The notes beneath the pieces were generated by a model. The model was given only the letters and a program-made list of their open reading frames with translations, searched no databases and had not been told where the DNA came from. The position numbers and the translations under genes are program-made. Source: M3007 sp046296435 (lineage in GTDB: Bacteria > Bacteroidota > Bacteroidia > Chitinophagales > Saprospiraceae). Taken from it: a stretch of 64,000 bases of DNA. How positions within the stretch are numbered: the stretch's first letter is position 1; each line of letters opens with the position of its first letter. Positions 8,890-18,900 of this stretch are shown here, in pieces. The stretch covers positions 11,720 to 75,719 of the forward strand of contig JBKBLI010000009.1 of the NCBI GenBank assembly GCA_046296435.1, given 5' to 3'.

Positions 8890-9810
8890 TTATTTCGCAA
8901 CATCTATCGAATACACGTCGCCATCGCTCACCGCATGCGATTCTGCAAATATGCCCCGGGCTTCTGCAACATGGAGATCGGTATCGACATAGCGTCCGGA
9001 GAAGTGCCCCAACAAAAGCTTCCCGACGCCGGCTGCACGGGCTATTCCGGCGGCTTGCGCGGCGGTGCTGTGCCCTGAGAGCGCAGCTTCTTCTACAAAT
9101 TCCTCTGTGAACGTAGCCTCGTGATACAGCAAATCTACGCCCCGGACAGCGCGAGCCGCGGTCTCAGAAGGCATGGTATCAGTGCAGTAAGCATAAGCGC
9201 AGGTAGGTAAGGGGGGGAGAGTAAGGCGTTTGTTGGCGATAACACGACCATCGGGGAGCCGGACATCTTCCCCTCGCTTGGCGGCTTTGATCTGCTCAAT
9301 CTGCAGCCCATAGGTCTCGATGGCTGTTTTGTCCACATTGAGGGGCTTGGGCTTGGTCCTGAATAGCCATCCGCAGCAAGGCGTGCGGTGCAAAAGGGGG
9401 ACCGTCCATACCTCGAGCAGTTCGTCTTCGAATACGCAGGCGTTTTGTTCAGGATCTACCTCTTCAAATGTTATGGGATACGAGAACATGGCGCCGCAGC
9501 GCTTGAAAGTACCCTCGATGATGTCGCGCAGCCCCGGAGGAGAATAGACTGCCAGGGGCTTTTGGCGATTGCGCAGGCTGAACGAAGTCAACAGCCCGGC
9601 CATGCCGAATATATGATCGCCGTGCAGGTGCGTGATAAAAATGCTTTCGATGCGCTCGTATTTTACTTTGTAGCGGAACAGTTGCATCTGCGTACCTTCG
9701 CCGCAATCAAGCAAAAAGTAACGATTCTCAACGCGAAGCGCCTGAGCGCTATATGCCCGACCTTGAAACGGCCCGCCCGAACCGCTTCCGAGTATAGTAA
9801 TCTCCATCAT
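8890..9810 (-). CDS. rnz: Ribonuclease Z (tRNA 3' endonuclease)
   Basis: 306 residues, the normal length for bacterial RNase Z. This metallo-beta-lactamase-fold enzyme trims the 3' trailer of tRNA precursors. The zinc motif HLHGDH lies in FITHLHGDHIFGMAGLLTSF near residues 60-65. The N-terminus ITILGSGSGGP and later LLYHEATF and KLLLGHFSGRY supply further conserved metal-ligand and active-site regions. Two adjacent ATG codons (9810 and 9807) are both possible starts. The gene is divergent from nnr with only 37 bp between the two ATGs. Confidence 0.95.
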   Translation of the reverse strand: MMEITILGSGSGGPFQGRAYSAQALRVENRYFLLDCGEGTQMQLFRYKVKYERIESIFITHLHGDHIFGMAGLLTSFSLRNRQKPLAVYSPPGLRDIIEGTFKRCGAMFSYPITFEEVDPEQNACVFEDELLEVWTVPLLHRTPCCGWLFRTKPKPLNVDKTAIETYGLQIEQIKAAKRGEDVRLPDGRVIANKRLTLPPLPTCAYAYCTDTMPSETAARAVRGVDLLYHEATFTEEFVEEAALSGHSTAAQAAGIARAAGVGKLLLGHFSGRYVDTDLHVAEARGIFAESHAVSDGDVYSIDVAK

Positions 9811-9815
9811 TGCCG

Positions 9816-9832
9816 CAAAAGAACGATATTTG
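9816..9832. promoter_or_regulatory. Compact divergent promoter region of rnz and nnr
   Basis: The 37-bp space between the two starts holds GATATTTG on the plus strand (9825-9832), one base off the TAnnTTTG box, 15 bp before the nnr ATG. On the minus strand TTCTTTTG (9823-9816) lies 5 bp before the rnz ATG. Both would give very short or absent leaders. No good -33 element is visible for either, and those would fall inside the opposite coding regions. Confidence 0.35.
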
Positions 9833-9847
9833 CCGCAAACGCTTCAT

Positions 9848-11338
9848 ATGTATATTTTTAATGCCGCCCAAATTCGCGAATGGGACGCTTTTACCATAGC
9901 CCGCGAACCCATCGCCTCGCTGGATCTGATGGACAGAGCCGCCAGCGCGCTGACAGACGCTTTTTTTCAGCGATACCCTCAGGATATGCCGGTGCGGGTC
10001 GTGGCCGGCAAGGGCAATAACGGCGGCGACGGGGTAGCTATGGCGTTGAGACTGCATTGGCTGGGCTACGACACAAAAATTTATGTAGCCGATTTCGGCC
10101 AAAAGGCAACGCCTGAATTTGAAGCGCAGTGGGCGCGCGTCCGGTCGGTATCCAGTATCGACGCGCATACGTTGAACGCTGGGCAGGCGCCCGATTTGCC
10201 CGACAATGCCATTGTCATCGACGCCCTTTTCGGAGTGGGTCTCAACCGCCCTTTGGAGGGACCCTGGGCGCTACTGGTCGAACGTCTCAACGCAGCGCGG
10301 CGTCACACGGTAGCCATAGACGTGCCAAGCGGCCTAAATCCGGATCATTGTCTGCAAGGGCCGGTGGTACGCGCGGCGCATACGATGAGCATACAGGCGC
10401 CCAAACTGGCTTTTTTTATGCCCGAAAATGAAAAATGGATCGGCGAATGGGAGATTTTAAACATTGGTCTGCATGCCGACTATCCGGGTGTTTCGCCTTG
10501 GCGCTGCCTGAACGCTCCGGAGGTTGCGGCCATGCTCCCCGCACGTCCCCGGTTTGCGCACAAGGGCGTGTTTGGGCATGTCTTGATGGTCGCCGGTTCG
10601 TATGGCAAAGCGGGAGCGGCGCGTCTGTCGGCCGAGGCATGCCTGCGCTCAGGGGCGGGCCTGGTCACGGTACGCTGTCCGGAGGCTTGCGTGACGCCGC
10701 TACAGGCCGGCATACCGGAGGCGATGTGCGATCCGGACCCAGGGGCGCATGCGCTTAGCGCGCCATTTGACGGCGATTGGTCGCGCTACAAGGCCGTGGG
10801 CGTAGGGCCGGGCATAGGGCAGACGCCGCAGACGGCCGAGGTTTTGTGCGACCTGATTGAGCGGTGTCCGCTGCCGATCGTATTCGACGCCGACGCCCTG
10901 AACATTCTGGCTGCGCGTCCTGCGCTCCTCGACCGTATCCCTCGCGGCAGCATCCTCACTCCCCACCCTGGCGAATTTGCGCGGCTCTTTGGCGAAGCCC
11001 AGCACAGTTTGGCGCGTTTCGAGATAGCCCTTGAACAGGCGGCGCGTCTTTCGGCCTACATCGTGCTGAAAGGAGCTTACACCTTGGTGGCCTGTCCCGA
11101 CGGCAGCGCTTACTTCAACACGACCGGCAATGCGGGGATGGCCACCGCCGGAAGCGGCGACGTGCTGACCGGTCTCGTCGCCGGCTTGCTGGCGCAGGGT
11201 CTGAGAGCGAGAGAGGCGTGCTTGGCCGGCGTGTTTATTCATGGGCGCGCCGGAGATCTGGCCAAAGCGCAACTGGGCGAACAGGGCATGCTGGCCGGAG
11301 ACATTGCGCGGGCCATCGGGCATGCCATGGCGTTTTAA
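9848..11338 (+). CDS. nnr: Bifunctional NAD(P)H-hydrate epimerase / ADP-dependent NAD(P)H-hydrate dehydratase
   Basis: 496 residues, the standard fused form. It repairs damaged hydrated NADH and NADPH: the N-terminal YjeF domain epimerises the hydrate and the C-terminal ribokinase-like domain dehydrates it using ADP. GKGNNGGDGVAMALRL (about residues 53-68) is the epimerase nucleotide-binding signature. TPHPGEFARLFG and NAGMATAGSGDVLTGLVAGL (about residues 427-447) are the dehydratase motifs. The ATG at 9848 (MYIFNAAQIREWD) gives the family N-terminus; an upstream in-frame TTG adds only 6 residues. Confidence 0.95.
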   Translation: MYIFNAAQIREWDAFTIAREPIASLDLMDRAASALTDAFFQRYPQDMPVRVVAGKGNNGGDGVAMALRLHWLGYDTKIYVADFGQKATPEFEAQWARVRSVSSIDAHTLNAGQAPDLPDNAIVIDALFGVGLNRPLEGPWALLVERLNAARRHTVAIDVPSGLNPDHCLQGPVVRAAHTMSIQAPKLAFFMPENEKWIGEWEILNIGLHADYPGVSPWRCLNAPEVAAMLPARPRFAHKGVFGHVLMVAGSYGKAGAARLSAEACLRSGAGLVTVRCPEACVTPLQAGIPEAMCDPDPGAHALSAPFDGDWSRYKAVGVGPGIGQTPQTAEVLCDLIERCPLPIVFDADALNILAARPALLDRIPRGSILTPHPGEFARLFGEAQHSLARFEIALEQAARLSAYIVLKGAYTLVACPDGSAYFNTTGNAGMATAGSGDVLTGLVAGLLAQGLRAREACLAGVFIHGRAGDLAKAQLGEQGMLAGDIARAIGHAMAF

Positions 11339-11384
11339 ACTTCCGGCGCTTTTTAAAAAAAATCATCCTGAACAGTATCGAACG

Positions 11385-11414
11385 TTGCGCAACGCAAAAA
11401 CCGGCGTATCTTTG
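11385..11414 (+). promoter_or_regulatory. Consensus Bacteroidota promoter, nearly leaderless
   Basis: TTG at 11385-11387, a 19-bp spacer, and TATCTTTG at 11407-11414. Both boxes and the spacing fit the Bacteroidota sigma factor consensus. The -7 box ends only 7 bp before the ATG at 11422, so transcription would begin a few bases before or at the start codon. Confidence 0.7.
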
Positions 11415-11421
11415 TCTGATC

Positions 11422-12399
11422 ATGTTGCAACGTTATTTCGAACGCTACACCGGTCTGATGCGCGCCTGGAAAGGGACTTATGTGATCAACAATATCCTGA
11501 ATCTGCGCGCGCTACGTCGCAACGCGTCGCTCTACAGCCGCTATGGGCTTCGCAAAAGCATCTTAGCGCCATTGAGCCGCGCCGATTTCCCGGAAAGCCA
11601 TCCGGACATCCCGTGGCTCGATCGTCCGGATGCAGAGCGCCTGCTCAGTGCGCACAGCGCATTTCAAGCCATGACGCCCGACATGCAACAAAAAGTGCGG
11701 CAGTTCGTACGCGAAGGCTATCTGGTTTTGGAAAATTTTTTTCCAAAAAACGATTGCGAGGCGCTCAACGCCGAAGTGGACCAGTTGCTCAAAATCGGAG
11801 CCGTAGGTTTCAACTACACCCGTCGCAAGATTTTCAATCTTTGGGAAAAAAGCGAACTGGCGCGCAACGGGTTCTTCAAAAAGCTGGAATTGCTCGAAAT
11901 ATTGTCCTTTTTACTGGGCAAACCGGTCATTCCTTTTCAATCCCTCAATTTTGTGGAGGGCAGCGAGCAACGGGCGCATTCTGACTCCATACACATGAGC
12001 ACCTGGCCGGAAGGCTACCTGATTGCCGTGTGGATCGCGCTTGAAGAGGCCGGCGAACGCAATGGCGCTTTGGTTTACTATCCGGGCAGCCACCGACTTC
12101 CCTACTTGAGCGGACGCGACTATCCCTCGGGCAATACCCGCTTCTGGATAGGCGCCGAAAGCAACCGTCGTTACGAAGACAAAATCGCCGGATTGATCGA
12201 TCAACATGGACTGAAGCCCCGCGTCTTTCGCGCGCAGACGGGCGATGCGCTGATCTGGCACGCCAATCTGATTCATGGCGGCTTGCCGATCCGGGAAGCG
12301 GATGCCACGCGCCGAAGCATGGTATGCCACTACTACGCCGAAGATGCGATCTGCTACCACGAGATGTCGCAGCGCCCGGCAATTATCCGGACGATTTAG
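11422..12399 (+). CDS. Phytanoyl-CoA dioxygenase (PhyH) family protein
   Basis: 325 residues. Members of this Fe(II)/2-oxoglutarate-dependent family hydroxylate varied small molecules and lipids. The metal facial triad is visible as the H-x-D in EQRAHSDSIHM (about residues 184-186) and the distal histidine in ALIWHANLIHGG (about residues 280-287). The arginine of ADATRRSMVCHYYA is a candidate 2-oxoglutarate ligand. The core pattern FVREGYLVLENFF and GALVYYPGSHRLPYL is typical. The N-terminal 80 residues are not clearly part of the fold. The substrate cannot be predicted. The gene has its own promoter and no operon partners. Confidence 0.85.
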   Translation: MLQRYFERYTGLMRAWKGTYVINNILNLRALRRNASLYSRYGLRKSILAPLSRADFPESHPDIPWLDRPDAERLLSAHSAFQAMTPDMQQKVRQFVREGYLVLENFFPKNDCEALNAEVDQLLKIGAVGFNYTRRKIFNLWEKSELARNGFFKKLELLEILSFLLGKPVIPFQSLNFVEGSEQRAHSDSIHMSTWPEGYLIAVWIALEEAGERNGALVYYPGSHRLPYLSGRDYPSGNTRFWIGAESNRRYEDKIAGLIDQHGLKPRVFRAQTGDALIWHANLIHGGLPIREADATRRSMVCHYYAEDAICYHEMSQRPAIIRTI

Positions 12400-12486
12400 G
12401 GCCATAAATTTGTCACAAAAAAGTCAGGATTGATGTTTTTTTTAGCAAAAAGCGTGATTTAACAACTTTACGTTAAGTTGACATTA

Positions 12487-12494
12487 TATCTTTG
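12487..12494 (+). promoter_or_regulatory. Bacteroidota -7 box (TATCTTTG)
   Basis: Exact TAnnTTTG match 40 bp before the ATG at 12535. The sequence at the -33 position is TTTA rather than TTG with a 16-bp spacer, so the upstream element is weak. Confidence 0.5.
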
Positions 12495-12534
12495 CTCCGT
12501 CAATCCGTTCATCAACAAATTAAACTGTATCTGT

Positions 12535-14250
12535 ATGAAAATTAAGATTAACGTGCTAATGTTCTTGTTGTTTGCGTTTTTGGGCGTCCAAGCCGCCTTT
12601 GCGCAAGGCAACCAGAACAGCAACTTCCAATTTCAAATCACCATCGACGGCGTATCCAGCGTATTCGATCTTGGCGCCTGCGGCTTTGGTTATGCAGCCT
12701 TTGGCGCTCCAGTTGATAATGATGTGTGCGGCACAATCGAATGGACCAGAGACTCCCTCGCTTGCGATGCGGTTCAACCGCCTTCTGCCCCGGGTAAATG
12801 GGCGCTGATCCGTCGCGGAACTTGCGAGTTTGGCTTGAAGTGCCTCAATGCCGAACAAGCCGGCTATGCGGGCGCAATCGTGGTAAACCACTATGCCAAT
12901 ACTGCCGACGACGGCTGCTCGGTGATCAATATGGCCGCAGGCTCCGTAGGCGACCAAGTGACGATCCCCTGTATCTTCGTAGGCCGCGCTATTGGCGAAA
13001 CCATCGACGCCGCTCTGGCCCAAGGCAAAACGGTCGAAACCTGCTTCGTCACGCCGCGCATGTACGACGCCTTTGGCGCTTTCTCATACATCACCCCTGT
13101 GTCGCAGGTCATCCCGATGGATGGCGTGGGCGCCCGCTTCCTCAACCGCAGCGACTTCCCCATGACCGACGTAGAAATCAAAGTCGATCTGTTGGATAGC
13201 GATGGCAATCTGCTCAGCAGCGCCACAGGTACGATCCCCACGGCAGAACCGGCTACGCCTGTGTTCTCTTACGTGTCGCCGATTACGCCGCCTGCCCAGA
13301 AAGGCGTTTATACGCTGGTATATAGCAACAACAAATACACAGAGCCGCGCGACACGATCCGCCGCAAATTTGAAATCGGCGACTTTACATTTGCCGGCGA
13401 TAACCCCAACCGCGCCATTGTCGGCGGCATTTGGGTGTCAGATGACGACTTCGCAAGCGACTTTATCGTTCAATCCGGCGCGCTCTACTTTACCGGCGAG
13501 AATGGCGGCAAGGCTAAATTCATAACCTTCGGTCTCAACAATGGCGATGCGCTCTTTACCGGCGACCCAAGCGCTGACCAGGTTCTGGTGTTCCTCTACG
13601 ACGCCGATGCAGACAACAACGACGAAGTGGACTACAACGGATCCTTCGACGACCTGATTCCTGTTGCAACAGGCATCTATACGCTCACCGGCAACGAAGT
13701 GAACGACAAACTGATCGATGTGGAACTGGAAGACCTGCTCTCCGGAGATCCGCTGGTTGATCTGAAACCTAACCACGTTTATTACGCTTCGTTCTACTAC
13801 AGCGGTCTGGAAGCCGGCGTGGGTATCTGCCCGCGCTTCAGCGCCAGCAGCCGCGAGTTGTACCTCAACTTCCCGACCACTCCGCTGCGCATCGCTGGCG
13901 GCAATTTTACAGGTTGGGCTACGGCTACTTACGTACAGCGCCTCCAACTCGATGGCTACAGCAGCACAACAAAGCCGGCCAACAAGCTGGATGTATCCAA
14001 GTTCAACATCACGCCTAATCCGGCCAGCGACTTCGTCAACGTCAACATCAACCTCGCCGCTAACAACAGCAAGGTTGAAGTAACGCTGCGCGATGTGATG
14101 GGCCGTCCGGTAGAGATGCAAAATCTGAGCAATTTCCGCGAGGGCCGCGTGCAGTTCAACGCCAGCCGCCTGCCCTCAGGATACTACTTCGTGAGCATCT
14201 TCACCTCTGATGAAGGCGTAAACATTACGCCGGTGGTCATCGGCCGCTAA
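12535..14250 (+). CDS. T9SS type A sorting-domain protein with PA domain
   Basis: 571 residues. The signal peptide runs to AAFAQG. A protease-associated (PA) domain spans about residues 75-165 (GKWALIRRGTCEFGLKCLNA; AGYAGAIVVNHYANTADDG); PA domains usually bind or gate substrates of attached peptidases, but no peptidase domain follows. Beta-rich segments with Asp/Asn-rich loops (DADADNNDEVDYNGSFDD) may bind calcium. The C-terminal about 88 residues are a T9SS type A signal (FNITPNPASDFVNV; VEVTLRDVMGRPV; ASRLPSGYYFVSIFTSDEG), marking it for export through the type IX system and surface attachment or release. ATG 12535 is chosen because it places the signal peptide correctly. It is followed by a strong terminator, so it is transcribed alone. 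Confidence 0.9.
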   Translation: MKIKINVLMFLLFAFLGVQAAFAQGNQNSNFQFQITIDGVSSVFDLGACGFGYAAFGAPVDNDVCGTIEWTRDSLACDAVQPPSAPGKWALIRRGTCEFGLKCLNAEQAGYAGAIVVNHYANTADDGCSVINMAAGSVGDQVTIPCIFVGRAIGETIDAALAQGKTVETCFVTPRMYDAFGAFSYITPVSQVIPMDGVGARFLNRSDFPMTDVEIKVDLLDSDGNLLSSATGTIPTAEPATPVFSYVSPITPPAQKGVYTLVYSNNKYTEPRDTIRRKFEIGDFTFAGDNPNRAIVGGIWVSDDDFASDFIVQSGALYFTGENGGKAKFITFGLNNGDALFTGDPSADQVLVFLYDADADNNDEVDYNGSFDDLIPVATGIYTLTGNEVNDKLIDVELEDLLSGDPLVDLKPNHVYYASFYYSGLEAGVGICPRFSASSRELYLNFPTTPLRIAGGNFTGWATATYVQRLQLDGYSSTTKPANKLDVSKFNITPNPASDFVNVNINLAANNSKVEVTLRDVMGRPVEMQNLSNFREGRVQFNASRLPSGYYFVSIFTSDEGVNITPVVIGR

Positions 14251-14308
14251 ATCTCAGACGCGCGCCAAGACCAGCGACGGGCTGACGCCAGCCGATCCGA
14301 TAAAACCG

Positions 14309-14348
14309 CAAAGCCGGGGCAACGCAAGCGTTGTTCCGGCTTTGTCTT
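14309..14348 (+). terminator. Strong Rho-independent terminator
   Basis: Long hairpin with arms starting CAAAGCCGG and ending CCGGCTTTG (14309-14344), with inner CAACG/CGTTG pairing around a CAAG loop, then a T-rich tail. It ends the T9SS type A gene. Confidence 0.85.
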
Positions 14349-14768
14349 TTGTCAGCCAACGAGGAATATTTACGGGCACAGCCCCCGACGATTTTGACCG
14401 CTTTTCCAATTATGCGCTACGGGGAAACCGCGCGTAACACCGGCTCCGGCCCACGCCGTGCGGGGCGTATGCCCAAGCCGGAGTAGCGCCATGCGAAATC
14501 TCCGCCCGGTAAAAAGTTGAATGGGATCGACAGGCATATTGCCAGCATAGGAAACGCCACAATCTTGCATTTCGTTGATGTGACACAGCTCGGCGTCAAA
14601 CGCAAAATCGAACTGGTAAGCGGTCGCAGCAACCCGACTTAAGCTCTACAAGAACTGAATAAATGCCCGCTTCACTTTCGAGTGGGGAACCCTGAACTTA
14701 GAAACGATACGCTTCTTCTAAAAATCACAAGTTTAGGCGTCATTCGTTGAGTAAACGAAACCCCAAAC
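14349..14768. other. Intergenic stretch with no supported gene
   Basis: About 420 bp between convergent genes. Two overlapping short minus-strand frames exist (about 14370-14632; e.g. MPVDPIQLFTGRRFRMALLR) but neither shows a start context, a family motif or neighbours in the same direction. I see no RNA gene or repeat in it. A decayed gene is possible. Confidence 0.4.
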
Positions 14769-15833
14769 TCAAAGCGTCGGACACACCGTGCGCACGCGGC
14801 GGTATTCAGGAGCAAAGTAAGATAGCGACACCTCGAAAGCGCCGCGCGAATTGTTGACGCGGGTCAATGGAGAAACTGTCACGTCGTAGCTTAAACCCAG
14901 CGTGAAGCGGTTGAATTCGAACATGATCGTGAATATCAGCGCATCGATCAACATGCCCCGATCGAGTTTGTTGGCAGCTCTTGCCCACACCCCGGCACGA
15001 AATCCCAATTCGTTGTGATCGTTGTTGCTGTAACGCACGTTCATACCTGCGTTGATCTGCATAGCGGGTCCCTGGCTCATCCACAAGGCGGCAGGCATCA
15101 GTCCGAAATTGTCGGTGACGGGTAAAAATCCGCCAGCCATTCCTGACCATTTTTGATAAAGGCGCTGCGTGGCATCGTCCGCCAGCGAGATGATCGGCTT
15201 GTTGATGTGATGCAAAGCGCCGCCGGCATAGAAATACCCGTCGTTGGGCAAGATAACGTACCAGAGCAGCCCTGCATTGAAGTCGGCGTGTATGCGGGTA
15301 TTGGCGCCGAGATTGGATTCGCCCGGGTCGGCGTTGAAGTCGGGGCGTTCGGCGGCTGTGTCAAATTGCCGCGAAAACCAGAGCCTGCCCCAATCGATCG
15401 AGTTCTGGCCTGCGCCGAGTTGGGCGCCCGCAGACAAGTAGTGCGAGGCCTTGTACCGACCTCCGGACAGCCGCTTGAGAAAGGCGCCGCCGATCCACGC
15501 TTTGTTTTGCTGGAAGCGGGCAGTACCGGCCTCGTCGTGCAGGGCGCCCAGACCTATCGAAGCGTAGTCGTCCCGGCCCACGTTGAACCGCCCGTCGGCC
15601 GAGGCCGAAAAGGTCCGAAACGGCGCCGGCGAAAGGATGCTGCTCCACTGGTCGCGGTAGTTAATGTTGGCGCGCCAGCGCCCGTTGAACACCCCGGTAA
15701 GCGCCGGATTGAGCGTCCATGGCGCGGCATAGTATTGCGAAAAATGCGGATCTTGAGCAAGCGTGGGGCGTGGGCCGACGGCGCAGAGCAAAAGAAGCAA
15801 GGGGATGGAGAACAAACCGGTTTTCAAGCGCAT
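14769..15833 (-). CDS. PorP/SprF family type IX secretion membrane protein
   Basis: 354 residues with a signal peptide (to PTLAQ) followed by the family hallmark DPHFSQYYAAPWTLNPALTG. Further family segments are WRANINYRDQWSS and the barrel-type C-terminus FEVSLSYFAPEYRR. PorP/SprF proteins are outer-membrane beta-barrels of the T9SS; SprF-type members are needed to export or attach one partner adhesin. It lies 96 bp downstream of the giant SprB-repeat gene on the same strand, the same order as sprB-sprF in gliding flavobacteria, so it is probably the dedicated partner of that adhesin. ATG 15833 places the signal peptide; longer in-frame starts do not. Confidence 0.92.
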   Translation of the reverse strand: MRLKTGLFSIPLLLLLCAVGPRPTLAQDPHFSQYYAAPWTLNPALTGVFNGRWRANINYRDQWSSILSPAPFRTFSASADGRFNVGRDDYASIGLGALHDEAGTARFQQNKAWIGGAFLKRLSGGRYKASHYLSAGAQLGAGQNSIDWGRLWFSRQFDTAAERPDFNADPGESNLGANTRIHADFNAGLLWYVILPNDGYFYAGGALHHINKPIISLADDATQRLYQKWSGMAGGFLPVTDNFGLMPAALWMSQGPAMQINAGMNVRYSNNDHNELGFRAGVWARAANKLDRGMLIDALIFTIMFEFNRFTLGLSYDVTVSPLTRVNNSRGAFEVSLSYFAPEYRRVRTVCPTL

Positions 15834-15929
15834 GGCAATTGATTTTTTTTCAAGAAAGGAACAAACAAACGCAAAGGCGCCACAGACGCTGCTTTGGGCG
15901 CGCAAGGTAACGCTTTTTTTTCAAACAGT

Positions 15930-18900
15930 TCAGCGAATCAGGGTAGTTTCGCCTTTGTATATTTCGACAAAACCGTCTATGTATTCCACTTCGACCAACC
16001 ACACATACACGTCTGGCGCGGCGTCCTCGCCGTTGAAACGCCCGTCCCATCCGTGTTGAGGGTCGTTGATCTGCAGGTTGCGATCCTCAAATACCAGCGC
16101 GCCCCAGCGGTTAAAAACCTGAAACAGGCGGATCATCCGCACATTTTGGCTTCTGCCCAATACGCCCAACAGGTCGTTGGCGCCGTCGCCATTGGGCGTA
16201 AATCCCGAGGGCACATAAATCGCGCGTTTTTTATCGACCCATACGCGGGTTTGAACCCGCGCCGTGCAGCCATTTTCATCGCGCACCGTGAGGGTGTAGG
16301 CGGTGGTCGTGATGGGGCTGACGCGTATCTCGCTGCACTCAGGCGGATCATTGCAGCGCAGTGAGTCGCCTGCATAGGCGCTCTGCCACTCAAAAGTAGG
16401 TTCGCCGATGGTATTGAACCACTGGGGGCTGAGTAAGAGGCTGTCGCCCAGCGAAATACGGTACTCCTCTGGCAGTTCGAGCACGATGGGCAAGGGCTGA
16501 GGAAGAGAGACCGTCGTAGAAAATCTACACCCAAGCGCATCCGCAATGCGCAAAGTATAATTGCCGCCGCGAAGGCCGATAAATTTGGACGATCCGACAA
16601 AGGGGCCGTCGTCTATGGCGAATCGGTAAGGCGGCGTGGCGCCGCTCAGGGTTACGCTAATAGCGCCGCCGGGGTCGCCGTAGCAACGTGGCTGCGTGAG
16701 CGCGATCTGAATATCAGGAGCGTCGGGCTGCGTAATTTGTCGCGTAGCCTCGGCAACGCAACCCTTGGCGTCCGTCACAACAACAGTGTAATTTCCTGCC
16801 CTGATATTGGACAAAACGTTCGTCGTCGCTCCGGTATTCCACGCGAAGGTGTAAGGAGGAGAGCCGCCTATGGGCGTAACGGCAATACGGCCGCTCGAAT
16901 CGCCATGACAAACAATTGAGCTAACCTCCATATCCAAAGTCATGGGCGCCGCTTCGGCGATCTCGATGCTTGCGTTACCGGTACAGCCCTTATTATCGGT
17001 AAGCGTGACCGTGTAGATGCCCTCGCTCAGATTGTTGATCTGGGAGGAGGTGTGGCCGTTGCTCCAAAGGTAACCAAGCAAGGGCAACGCGGCGTTTTGG
17101 ATAAAGTTGACGCCGGCAATTCCATCGTTGGCGCCAAAACAAGAAACGTCTTTTTTTTCCAGCCCAATCAATATCGGCGGCGGATCGGTCAGCGTCACGG
17201 AATCGACACCTGTACAGCCCTGCGCATCGCTCACCGTTACGAAATACTTTACGCCGCCCGACAAGCCGCCGATAGACTCCTGATTGGGGGCGCCGGGCAC
17301 GCTCCACGCATAGTTGTAGTTGCTCAGCACTCCGCCGCCCAAGCCGCCCTTTACTTTGTTGACCGCCGCCACGCCGCTCGCCTGGCCAGCGCATACGGGC
17401 GGCACGAATGCAACATTGACTGTCACCGTATCCAACTGTGTAATACTGGCGCTGGCGGCAGCCGTGCAGCCCTGCACATCGCTTGCCGTGACCGTGTAAA
17501 TCCCCTGAAACAAATTGACCGCGGCAGGGCCTTCCTGGCCGTCGCTCCACAGGTATTGGTAGGGGCCTCCTGCGCCACCGGCGGCCAGCGCTTCAAGCTG
17601 CCCATTGCTTTCGTTGGCGCAAGGACGACGAAGCGATGCTATGACCACGTTCACGGCGCTTGACGGCTCCGTCACGACGACTGCCGCCGATTGTGAGGGG
17701 CAGTTGTTCGCATCGGTTATAGCTGCCAGATATACGCCGGCGGACAGTTCGCTGATGGTATCTGTCTGCGGAACGCCGTTCCAAATATAGACATAAGGAG
17801 GCGTCCCGCCGTTCACAATGGCCCAGGCCTGGCCGTTGGCGCCGCCAAAGCAAGATACAGGCGCAGAGCCGACGCTCAGGCTGAGGGGGAGCGGTTGTGT
17901 GGCCTCAGCCTGTCGGGATACGGAACAGCCGTTAGCGTCACGTACGGTCACGGTGTATGCGCCGGGCGTAAGGCCCTGCGCTGTGGGACCGGTCTGTTGA
18001 TTAGGATCGTTCCATTGGTAGCTCAAGGCGCCGACGCCGCCTTGCGCATACACGGTAAGTTGGGCGTTATTTTGCCCAAAGCACAATGCCGCTTGAGCGG
18101 CTATGCTGTCGATGATCAGAGCCGGCGGGCAATTCAAAAACGCAGACGCTTCGACTTGACAGCCGTTAGCGTCGCTCACGATGACAGTAGCCGTACCGCA
18201 GGCAAGGCCCGTCGCCACGGGCGTGGTCGCCCCCGAACTCCAGAGATATTGATAGGCGCCCGTCCCACCGGTTGCCACTGCCTGCGCTTGTCCGTTCTGA
18301 CTGTCAAAGCAATCAGGCGGCATGGCGTTGATCGCAACTTGTATCGCCGCCGCCGCCGGCACGTCGAAGAAAGCCGATGCCGTGCAAAGCGCCGCATCGG
18401 TCACCGTGACGCCGTACAAGCCTGCGCACAAACCGCTTGCCTGAGCGCCGTTGGCATTGACGCCCATATCCCATGCGTACTGGTAAGAGCCGCTTCCCCC
18501 CGTTGCTTGCGCCTCAAGCGCCGCATCGCAAGCTCCGGCGCAGGTGACGCCTGTTGCGAGCGTCAAAGACGCCTGCAAAGGGGGGGGCGCTCCAATCACA
18601 ACCTGAAAAATAGCGCTACACAGCGATGCATCGGTCACTGAGACCTCATACACTCCTGGCGCTGCGGTCAGTACAGGCCCTGTTTGCTGGTTACTCCACA
18701 GATATTCATAGGGTTGTACGCCGCCGGACACAAATACTCGTGCCGTGCCATCGGCGCTATTGGCGCAGGTTGCCGACGTAATCCTCGTACTGTCGAGTAA
18801 AATGGCGACGCTCTGACCTACAATACCCGAGGCCGCTACCTCGCACCCGTTTTGGTCGCGCACAGTCACGGATATGGGACCGGCAGACAGCCCCTGCGCA

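Noticed and set aside
16244..16261. Perfect inverted repeat CGCGGGTT-TG-AACCCGCG resembling a tRNA T arm
   Set aside because: It lies inside the adhesin coding sequence, the loop does not fit a 7-nt T loop, and no acceptor or anticodon arm surrounds it.
17052..18641. Plus-strand frames of 203 and 248 codons
   Set aside because: Antisense to the SprB-repeat region; arise from the regular codon pattern of the repeats.
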